Below, piece after piece: positions 1 to 4,928 of a stretch of DNA of 6,298 bases. Made by a program: the position numbers and the translations under genes. The notes beneath the pieces were generated by a model. It did no database searches, had not been told where the DNA came from, and saw nothing but the letters and a program-made list of their open reading frames with translations. Each line of letters opens with the position of its first letter. The first letter of the stretch is position 1. Source of the stretch: Actinomycetota bacterium (GTDB taxonomy: Bacteria > Actinomycetota > Thermoleophilia > UBA2241); the NCBI GenBank assembly GCA_003158705.1, contig PMKX01000013.1:1-6298 (forward strand), written 5' to 3'.

Positions 1-114
1 ACACATTACACCACACACCGGCGGCCGGCGGCGAGCGGTCGGCACCGTTTCCCGGCGCGCCGGCGGCGATGTCTTACGCCGGCCCAGCGCCGGCCCGGCG
101 CCGGGCCGCCACGC
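1..114. other. Non-coding left flank, GC-palindromic
   Basis: This is the stretch downstream of folD, up to the window edge. I see no plausible gene in it. The first 20 bases are A/C-rich. The rest is rich in short GC palindromes, including a perfect 12-nt palindrome at 52-63 (CCGGCGCGCCGG), GCCGGC copies at 59-64 and 78-83, and the larger palindrome at 91-108 listed separately. It probably serves as the 3' untranslated and termination region of the folD transcript. Whether a further gene of the same pathway lies beyond the edge cannot be told. Confidence 0.5.
91..108 (-). terminator. Candidate GC-only terminator hairpin after folD
   Basis: An 18-nt perfect palindrome (CGGCCCGGCGCCGGGCCG) begins 6 nt beyond the folD stop codon. 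As RNA it could form a very stable GC stem, although a perfect palindrome must sacrifice central pairs to make a loop. No T-tract follows on the minus strand, so it is not a textbook intrinsic terminator. Hairpins without U-tails after operons are often proposed as terminators or mRNA 3'-end stabilisers in high-GC bacteria. The position after the last gene of the operon is the main support. Confidence 0.4.
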
Positions 115-984
115 TCACCCGCCGTCGGTCACCGCGCCCTCTGTCTGTGCCGTGCACGCCGCCAGGGCGTTCTTCAGCAGCATCACGTTGGTCACCGGGC
201 CCACACCGCCGGGCACGGGCGTGACCTTGCCGGCCACCGCGCAGACGGCCTCGAAGTCGAGGCTGCCGACCTGCTTGCCCTCGTGGCGGATAGTCGCCAC
301 GTCCACAACGATGGCCCCCGGCTTGACCATGTCACCCTTGATGAGCCCCATGACCGGCGCGGCCGAGATGAGCACATCGGCTTGGCGGCAGGCGGAGGGC
401 ACGTCCTTGCTGAACACGTGCACCACGTGCACCGAGGCGTTGCGGTTGAGGCAGAGCAGCGCCACGGGCTTGCCGACGATGTTCGAGTGATTGACGATGG
501 TGACATCCAGACCCTGGAGCTCGACGCCCTCTCGGTCGAGGATCTCCATGCACGCCGAGGGCGTCGCCGGCGCAAACAGCTGGTCGCCGAGCAGCACGTG
601 GCCGATGTTGGCGGGGTTCACGCAGTCAAGGTCTTTGAGCGGCGCGATGGCATTGAAGACCTTGTTCTGGTCGATGTGCGCCGGCATCGGCATGAGAGCC
701 AGGATGCCGTGCACCTTACTGTCGCCGTTGAGCTTGGCGATGAGCCTGAGCACGCTGCTCTCGCCTGTGTCGGCGGGCAGCGTGTGCTCGAAGTAGGCGA
801 AGCCGACCGTGGCCGTGTTCTTCTCGATCTGGCCGCGGTAGAACTGCGCGCCGCCGTCGTCGCCGACCAGGATGGTGGCCACGCCGGGCGTGACGCCGAG
901 CCCGGCGAGCCGCTGCACCTCGGCGACGATCTCGCCGCGCACCTGCTCGGCGAGCGCCTTGCCGTCGATGATCTGCGCTGTCAT
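115..984 (-). CDS. folD: FolD-family methylenetetrahydrofolate dehydrogenase, probably lacking cyclohydrolase activity
   Basis: The 289-aa product has the usual FolD length and architecture: an N-terminal catalytic domain (about 1-120), a Rossmann domain (about 140-265) and the closing helix. Seen motifs are Tyr49, Asp120 in K-D-L-D (117-120), S-N-I-V-G-K-P (167-173) and the signature P-V-P-G-G-V-G-P (256-263). The family normally interconverts 5,10-methylene-THF and 5,10-methenyl-THF in the cytoplasm and also hydrolyses methenyl-THF to 10-formyl-THF. Here the active-site Lys four residues after the Tyr is Ile53 (ATC at 826-828), although Lys55 is kept. The Gln of the usual V-Q-L-P motif is Leu97. 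Both residues support cyclohydrolase chemistry, so this protein is probably only a dehydrogenase, with FchA doing the next step. NADP-phosphate contacts are also altered (His166, Val190). The ATG start is chosen because AAAGGGAG (988-995) lies just upstream and the N-terminus M-T-A-Q-I-I-D-G fits the family. It is the last gene of the operon, 47 nt after fchA. Confidence 0.95.
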   Translation of the reverse strand: MTAQIIDGKALAEQVRGEIVAEVQRLAGLGVTPGVATILVGDDGGAQFYRGQIEKNTATVGFAYFEHTLPADTGESSVLRLIAKLNGDSKVHGILALMPMPAHIDQNKVFNAIAPLKDLDCVNPANIGHVLLGDQLFAPATPSACMEILDREGVELQGLDVTIVNHSNIVGKPVALLCLNRNASVHVVHVFSKDVPSACRQADVLISAAPVMGLIKGDMVKPGAIVVDVATIRHEGKQVGSLDFEAVCAVAGKVTPVPGGVGPVTNVMLLKNALAACTAQTEGAVTDGG

Positions 985-1012
985 GGACTCCCTTTCGTCG
1001 CCTGCGCCGGGA

Positions 1013-1026
1013 ACCGGGCGCCCGGT
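1013..1026. repeat. 14-bp perfect palindrome between fchA and folD
   Basis: ACCGGGCGCCCGGT is a perfect inverted repeat starting 5 nt after the fchA stop. It fills much of the 47-nt gap before folD. An alternative 5-bp hairpin uses the overlapping segment 1004-1021 (GCGCC ... GGCGC). It could act as an mRNA processing or stabilising hairpin or as a partial terminator tuning folD expression. GC-rich palindromes also arise easily by chance in this base composition. Confidence 0.35.
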
Positions 1027-1031
1027 GTCCG

Positions 1032-1673
1032 CTAGAGCTTGGCGAGCGTGATCGCGAGTGCCTCCGTCCGCAGCGACGCCGCCTCGGCGAGCAGTCCTTG
1101 CAGCTCGGCAGTGGTCGCGCGCACGTACTCCTCGTCCTTGATCGAGACCAGGTTGATCTTGACGTTCAGCGCGCCGCCCTGGACAGCCGCTTCGCCGAGC
1201 AGGGCGCCTATGCCGGCGTCGGTGACCGCCTGCGGATTGCCCAGTTGGGCCGCTATCGTGGCCAGGCGGCAGACCTGCACGCCCACGCGGCAGATCTCGA
1301 GCGGCACGTCGGCGGCCACGATGAGGCCGGCTTGCACCGCCGCCGTGCGCGCCGCCTGTTGCTCCGCCGTGTCCTTGGGTAGGCGGTACGCCGCGATGAC
1401 GCCGTCGTAGGCGACCGTATCCTGCTGGAGCAGCGACTCGAGCGCGGCCCGTGCCCACTCCGACTGCTCGACGAGGGTCTCGATCTCTTCTTGGACGGCG
1501 GCGAACTTCTCGCGTCCCCGCGTGAGGTTGCAGACCATGCTCACCAGGGCGGCGCCCAAGGCGCCGACGCAGGCGCTGACGCTGCCGCCGCCGGGCGCCG
1601 GCTTTTTCGACGCCGCATCGTCGAGGTACGTCTGCAGGGGCTCGCCTGCGTAGATGGTGGCTCCGTCGCTCAC
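1032..1673 (-). CDS. fchA: Methenyltetrahydrofolate cyclohydrolase (FchA / formimidoyl-THF cyclodeaminase family)
   Basis: The 213-aa product matches the full length of the FTCD cyclodeaminase / FchA family. These are all-helical soluble enzymes that hydrolyse 5,10-methenyl-THF to 10-formyl-THF (reversibly) or deaminate formimino-THF. Visible family features are K-P-A-P-G-G-G-S (24-31), followed by the small-residue helix ending in M-V-C-N-L-T (46-51), then D-T-V-A-Y (85-89) leading into A-A-Y-R-L-P-K (94-100). The C-terminal half carries a G-N-P-x-A-V-T-D-A-like segment and the A-L-N-V-K-I-N-L stretch typical of the family. The start is GTG: it has the only good Shine-Dalgarno (GGAGG, 1681-1685, 7 nt spacing) and gives the expected N-terminus. 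It lies 17 nt after fhs and 47 nt before folD. That context favours the C1-pathway cyclohydrolase over histidine-degradation cyclodeaminase, since no hut gene or formiminotransferase is near. Confidence 0.9.
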   Translation of the reverse strand: MSDGATIYAGEPLQTYLDDAASKKPAPGGGSVSACVGALGAALVSMVCNLTRGREKFAAVQEEIETLVEQSEWARAALESLLQQDTVAYDGVIAAYRLPKDTAEQQAARTAAVQAGLIVAADVPLEICRVGVQVCRLATIAAQLGNPQAVTDAGIGALLGEAAVQGGALNVKINLVSIKDEEYVRATTAELQGLLAEAASLRTEALAITLAKL

Positions 1674-1680
1674 CGCCGCC

Positions 1681-1685
1681 CCTCC
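1681..1685 (-). promoter_or_regulatory. Shine-Dalgarno deciding the fchA GTG start
   Basis: GGAGG (read on the minus strand) sits 7 nt before the GTG at 1671-1673 and within the 17-nt fhs-fchA gap. An earlier GTG immediately after the fhs stop is out of frame and hits TGA after six codons. The arrangement suggests coupled translation of fchA after fhs. Confidence 0.75.
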
Positions 1686-1690
1686 AGCAC

Positions 1691-3373
1691 CTAGAACAGG
1701 CCGATGATGCGGCCGGTCTCGACGTCGATGTCCACATCGACGGCCGCCGGCCGCTTGGGCAGACCCGGCATGGTGCGCATCTCGCCGAGCAGCGGGTACA
1801 GGTAGCCGGCGCCGGTGGCGGGGCGGATGTCGCGGATGGGCACCCGGAAGCCGCGCGGACGGCCCTTCAGGGCCGGGTCGTGCGACAACGAGAGGTGCGT
1901 CTTGGCCATACACAGCGGCAGCTTGTCGAGGCCCTGGTCGGTGAAGAGCTTGATCTTGGCCTCGGCCTCGGGCAGGTAGTCCACACCGTCGGCGCCGTAG
2001 ATCTTGGTGGCGATGGTCTCGATCTTCTCTTTGATGGAGGCCTCGAGCGGATACAGGAACTTGAAGTCGCCGCCGCGGTCGGCTGCCTTGCAGACGACTT
2101 CGGCAGCCTCGCGCCCGCCGGCGCCGCCCTTGGCGTGCACCTCGATCGGGACGGCGTCCTCGGCGCCCGCATCGATGGCCTTCTTGCGCACGATCTCGAC
2201 CTCGGTGTCGCGGTCGAAGTCGAAGCGGTTGATGGTGACCACCACCGGGATGCCGAAGAGCTTCATGTTCTCGATCTGCTTGGCGAGGTTCTCGCAGCCC
2301 TTTGCCAAGGCCTCGTCGTTCTCGCCCTTGAGCAGCTCGGGATTGGCAGGCAGGCCGCCGTGCATCTTCAGGGCGCGCATGGTGCAGGTGATGACCACGC
2401 AGCTGGGCGCGAACCCGCCGTAGCGGCAGATGATGTCCATGAACTTCTCGGAGCCCAGGTCGGCGGCAAAGCCGCTCTCGGTGACCACGTAGTCGGCGAG
2501 CTTCATGGCGACCTTGTCGGCGATGATCGAGTTGTTGCCCTGGGCGATGTTGGCGAACGGGCCGGCGTGCACCAGGCACGGGTTGCCCTCCAGGGTCTGC
2601 ATCAGGTTCGGCTTGATCGCGTCCTTGAGGAGCACGGCCATGCTGCCGGCCGCCTTGATGTCTTCGGCGGTGAGCGGCTCGCCCTCGGTGCTGTAGCCGA
2701 AGGTGATGCGCCCGAGGCGCTCGCGCAGGTCCTTGAGCGAAGTGGCGAGGCCCAGGATGGCCATCACCTCGCTGGCCACGGTGATGTCGTAGCCGGTCTC
2801 GCGCGGGATGCCGTTGAGCTTGCCGCCGAGGCCGTTGACGATCTGCCGCATGGCACGGTCGTTGAGATCGACCACGCGGCGCCAGGAGATGGTGAGCGGG
2901 TCGATCTTGAGCTCGTTGCCGTGCATCAGATGGGTGTCGATCATGGCCGCGAGCAGGTTGTTGGCCACACCGACGGCGTGGATGTCGCCGGTGAAATGCA
3001 GGTTGAGGTCTTCCATGGGGATGAGCTGCGAATACCCGCCGCCGGCGGCGCCGCCCTTGATGCCGAAGACGGGGCCTAGCGAGGGCTCGCGCAGGGCGAG
3101 CATGACCTTCTTGCCGTTCTGCGCCATCGCCTCCGTGATGCCGATGGAGGTGACGGTCTTGCCCTCACCCAGCGGCGTCGGCGTGATGGCGGTGACGTTG
3201 ATGATCTTGGCGTCGGGCGTGGCGGCCAGACGATTGAGGACCGCCATGTAGTCGATCTTGGCCTTGTAGCGGCCGTACAGCTCGAGCTCGTCCTCGAGGA
3301 TGCCGGCCTTGGCGGCGATCTCCTGGATGGGTTTGAGGGTGGCAGCTTGGGCGATCTCGATGTCTGACTTCAA
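1691..3373 (-). CDS. fhs: Formate--tetrahydrofolate ligase (10-formyl-THF synthetase)
   Basis: This is a complete 560-aa Fhs, the usual length for the single-domain bacterial enzyme. It catalyses ATP + formate + THF to 10-formyl-THF + ADP + Pi in the cytoplasm, and can run in reverse to conserve ATP. The product shows the family N-terminus with S-D-I-E-I-A-Q-A, the ATP-binding loop P-L-G-E-G-K-T (67-73), the E-P-S-L-G-P-V-F-G-I-K-G-G-A signature (96-109), C-M-A-K-T-H-x-S-L-S (488-497) and the G-A-G-x-x-Y-P-L ... T-M-P-G-L-P segment (521-539). The start is TTG, with AGGAGG 5 nt upstream. The ATG two bases upstream of it is out of frame, and the next in-frame Met (43) would remove conserved N-terminal sequence. 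First gene of fhs-fchA-folD, with its own promoter. The same gene order is known from acetogen methyl-branch clusters, but nothing else here proves autotrophy. Formate assimilation or C1 balancing are equally possible. Confidence 0.97.
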   Translation of the reverse strand: MKSDIEIAQAATLKPIQEIAAKAGILEDELELYGRYKAKIDYMAVLNRLAATPDAKIINVTAITPTPLGEGKTVTSIGITEAMAQNGKKVMLALREPSLGPVFGIKGGAAGGGYSQLIPMEDLNLHFTGDIHAVGVANNLLAAMIDTHLMHGNELKIDPLTISWRRVVDLNDRAMRQIVNGLGGKLNGIPRETGYDITVASEVMAILGLATSLKDLRERLGRITFGYSTEGEPLTAEDIKAAGSMAVLLKDAIKPNLMQTLEGNPCLVHAGPFANIAQGNNSIIADKVAMKLADYVVTESGFAADLGSEKFMDIICRYGGFAPSCVVITCTMRALKMHGGLPANPELLKGENDEALAKGCENLAKQIENMKLFGIPVVVTINRFDFDRDTEVEIVRKKAIDAGAEDAVPIEVHAKGGAGGREAAEVVCKAADRGGDFKFLYPLEASIKEKIETIATKIYGADGVDYLPEAEAKIKLFTDQGLDKLPLCMAKTHLSLSHDPALKGRPRGFRVPIRDIRPATGAGYLYPLLGEMRTMPGLPKRPAAVDVDIDVETGRIIGLF

Positions 3374-3378
3374 CGCAT

Positions 3379-3384
3379 CCTCCT
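3379..3384 (-). promoter_or_regulatory. Shine-Dalgarno of fhs, selecting a TTG start
   Basis: AGGAGG (minus strand) is followed by 5 nt and then TTG at 3371-3373. An ATG (3376-3378) directly abuts the Shine-Dalgarno, which is too close for normal initiation, and it reads ATG-CGT-TGA. The TGA overlaps the TTG start. The TTG is therefore the sound start. Confidence 0.8.
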
Positions 3385-3420
3385 CGGAGCAACTCTTCCG
3401 CGCGTCCAGGTGGTAACTGG

Positions 3421-3455
3421 GGAGGGCAAGGTGGGAGAGGAGAAAGTAGCCCTCC
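3421..3455 (-). promoter_or_regulatory. fhs leader inverted repeat and anti-Shine-Dalgarno stretch
   Basis: In the predicted 5' leader of fhs, GGAGGGC (3449-3455) and GCCCTCC (3421-3427) on the minus strand form a perfect 7-bp stem with a 21-nt loop. The loop contains CTCCTC (3437-3442), complementary to GAGGAG of the fhs Shine-Dalgarno region. The GCCCTCC arm could also partly mask it. A competing 5-bp pairing CAAGG/CCTTG overlaps the stem. This could be a translation-control leader, but no known tetrahydrofolate riboswitch consensus was recognised. Purine/pyrimidine-rich leaders can show such complementarity by chance. Confidence 0.4.
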
Positions 3456-3464
3456 TTGTGACAG

Positions 3465-3494
3465 ATTGTACAGGCGCCGCTTCGCGACGGTCAA
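3465..3494 (-). promoter_or_regulatory. Sigma-70-type promoter of fhs-fchA-folD
   Basis: On the minus strand, TTGACC (3489-3494) is separated by 18 nt from TACAAT (3465-3470), each five of six matches to the primary-sigma consensus TTGACA/TATAAT. It lies in the 137-nt gap between larC and fhs, beginning 16 nt after the larC stop. Transcription would start near 3458, giving a leader of about 85 nt. The operon can therefore be expressed independently of larC, although larC read-through is not excluded since no clear terminator lies between them. Confidence 0.75.
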
Positions 3495-3510
3495 ACCGGC
3501 TGCGGCCTCC

Positions 3511-4830
3511 TCAGACGCCGCCGAAACGACTCCAGGCGGTCGCCTGAGCGGCCTCGTAGACGACCTTCAGAGGCCGACCGACGGCGGCCGCCAGCGCCCG
3601 GCAGTCCTCGTACTCGGGCGAGGCCGTGACGAGGTGACCGTCGAGGTAGCCGAGGCGCACCGCCACCGGGTGGCCGCCGAGCCTGACGCTCTCGCGGCGC
3701 TCCTCCAGGTGCAGGCGGCCGACCGCCGTGAGACGCAGGCCGAAGGTGGAGGTCTCGCGGAAGATGGCCGCCGCCACGGCGTCGCGCTCGCCGGCCGGGA
3801 CCAAGGCGTGCAGCACCACTCCCGGCCGGCCCTTCTTCATCAAGGCGTCGGTGAACCACACGTCCACCGCGCCGGACTCGCGCAACACGTCGGCGGCGTG
3901 AGCCAGCACCTCGGCCGTGGAGTCGTCGATGTTGGTCTCGAGCAGCTCGAAGGCGTCGTCCGGCGCCGGCGCGGCCTGGCCAGCGCCCGACAAAGCGGCC
4001 TGGTCGGCACCCGCAGGCGCAGCGCCCGTCTCGTCGATGAGCACCGCGCGCAGCAGGTTGGGCCGACCGGCTATCTCGCGACTGCCGGCGCCGTAGCCCA
4101 CGCCCGCGATGCGGCCGGCGGGCAAGGGACCGAAGCCGGTCGCGAAGTGGGCGAGCAGCGCGGCGCCCGTGGGCGTTGTGAGCTCGCCCAGCGGCTCTGA
4201 CTCGGGCGACTCGTCGGGCGGCAGACCAGCCTGCGGCCCGTCTGCCGCCCGCCCGGCCGTGGATGCGACCGCTGCCCCACCGGCCGTCGGCAGACCCGCG
4301 AGCAACGCGAGCACGGCCGGCGCCGGCACCGCCAGGCGACCGTGCGCCGTCTCTATGGTCCCGTCGCCGAGCGCCGGCGGCGAGGCCAGCACCTGGTCGG
4401 GCGCCAGCGTGTGCAGGAGCGCGGCCACGGCGATAAGATCGACGGCCGTGTCCAGCCCGGCGAGCTCGTGCAGGTGACTGTCCGAGGGTCCGTGCACGGC
4501 ATACTCGGCGTCGGCCATGCGCTCGGCCACAGCCGCCACGCTCTCGACCACGGCCTGGTCGAGCTCGGAACCACGGACTGCGGCGATGAGCTCGTCGAAC
4601 GTACTGAAGCCGGGGCCTTCGGCCACCTCGAACGTCTGGGCGGCGAACCTGCCGCGCTGCACGTCGGCAACGCCGGCCACCTGCGGGTCGATGCCGGCGG
4701 CCTGCAGCGCCGGGCGGACCACGGTCGCGAGCGTCCCGCGCTCGTCCGAACGCGCGTCGGCCAGCGCCAGAAGCGCGGCCGCCAGCATGTCGCCGCTGAC
4801 ACCGTTCGCGCAGTCCAAGTAGAGGATCAT
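3511..4830 (-). CDS. larC: LarC: nickel-pincer cofactor nickel chelatase (full-length, unsplit)
   Basis: The 439-aa product is recognised as LarC (formerly DUF111). LarC inserts nickel into pyridinium-3,5-bisthiocarboxylic acid mononucleotide, using CTP, to finish the cofactor of lactate racemase and related LarA-type enzymes. Seen features are the N-terminus Y-L-D-C-A-N-G-V-S-G-D-M (4-15), H-x-H-E (119-122) followed by L-D-T-A-V-D-L-I, T-T-P-T-G-A-A-L-L (218-226), Y-G-A-G-S-R (246-251), E-T-N-I-D-D (298-303) opening the C-terminal part, M-K-K-G-R-P-G (331-337), E-T-S-T-F-G-L-R (359-366) and P-E-Y-E-D-C-R (405-411). Both LarC1- and LarC2-like parts are in one frame, unlike Lactobacillus plantarum, where a programmed frameshift joins them. 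Two Ala/Gly/Pro-rich insertions (about 184-214 and 266-292) lengthen it. No larA, larB or larE is in the window. The start is the first ATG; no Shine-Dalgarno is visible, and a -10 hexamer 6 nt upstream suggests a leaderless mRNA. Confidence 0.93.
   Translation of the reverse strand: MILYLDCANGVSGDMLAAALLALADARSDERGTLATVVRPALQAAGIDPQVAGVADVQRGRFAAQTFEVAEGPGFSTFDELIAAVRGSELDQAVVESVAAVAERMADAEYAVHGPSDSHLHELAGLDTAVDLIAVAALLHTLAPDQVLASPPALGDGTIETAHGRLAVPAPAVLALLAGLPTAGGAAVASTAGRAADGPQAGLPPDESPESEPLGELTTPTGAALLAHFATGFGPLPAGRIAGVGYGAGSREIAGRPNLLRAVLIDETGAAPAGADQAALSGAGQAAPAPDDAFELLETNIDDSTAEVLAHAADVLRESGAVDVWFTDALMKKGRPGVVLHALVPAGERDAVAAAIFRETSTFGLRLTAVGRLHLEERRESVRLGGHPVAVRLGYLDGHLVTASPEYEDCRALAAAVGRPLKVVYEAAQATAWSRFGGV
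3971..4018 (-). repeat. Imperfect 24-bp tandem repeat in the larC linker
   Basis: Two adjacent 24-bp units (3971-3994 and 3995-4018) both begin GCGGCCTGG on the plus strand and agree at about two thirds of positions. In the protein they produce the related segments G-A-D-Q-A-A (274-279) and G-A-G-Q-A-A (282-287) of the interdomain linker. The 24-bp period keeps the frame, consistent with an old slippage duplication. Confidence 0.6.
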
Positions 4831-4836
4831 GAACGC

Positions 4837-4865
4837 ACTGTACGCCCGCCCGCGGGCACGCGCAA
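4837..4865 (-). promoter_or_regulatory. Leaderless-type promoter of larC
   Basis: On the minus strand, TTGCGC (4860-4865) is followed after 17 nt by TACAGT (4837-4842). Six further bases lead directly to the larC ATG. With a usual start point about 7 nt after the -10 box, the transcript would begin at or next to the A of the start codon. No Shine-Dalgarno-like sequence is present upstream. The -35 matches only the TTG, so support rests on the -10, the spacing and the missing ribosome-binding site. Confidence 0.5.
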
Positions 4866-4916
4866 AGCAGGCGTGCTAGTGGGCGCCCACACCTGCCGCC
4901 GCCCGCCCGTATCCGC

Positions 4917-4922
4917 TAGAAT
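4917..4922 (+). promoter_or_regulatory. -10 element of the glycosyltransferase gene, leaderless-type
   Basis: TAGAAT (five of six matches to TATAAT) ends 6 nt before the ATG at 4929, the same distance as on the larC side. The 6 intervening bases (GCCGCC) hold no Shine-Dalgarno. A -35 is poor; CTGCCG (4893-4898) with an 18-nt spacer is the best I see. Transcription would start at or beside the ATG. Confidence 0.5.
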
Positions 4923-4928
4923 GCCGCC

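Noticed and set aside
283..1035. Plus-strand open frame of 250 codons opposite folD, and a similar one at 3466-4200 opposite larC.
   Set aside because: Both are shadows of well-supported minus-strand genes in high-GC DNA, rich in Arg/His/Gly with no family resemblance.
985..1737. Extension of the folD frame upstream to 1737, and of the fchA frame upstream to 2579.
   Set aside because: The extensions run through fchA and fhs in a wrong frame and give Arg-rich nonsense. The internal ATG and GTG starts have Shine-Dalgarno sequences and yield the known N-termini.
1880..3079. Long open frame of 399 codons on the plus strand, antisense to fhs.
   Set aside because: It lies wholly opposite a certain fhs gene, has a His/Asp/Val/Gly-heavy composition typical of the mirror frame of a GC-rich gene, and matches no family I recognise.
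3376..3378. ATG just upstream of fhs as its true start.
   Set aside because: It is out of frame with fhs, stops after one further codon and abuts the Shine-Dalgarno; the TTG gives the correct conserved N-terminus.
3374..3458. Known tetrahydrofolate riboswitch or leader peptide upstream of fhs.
   Set aside because: The conserved core of the THF riboswitch is not recognisable, and the AAGGAGG near the 5' end has no ATG, GTG or TTG at a suitable distance.
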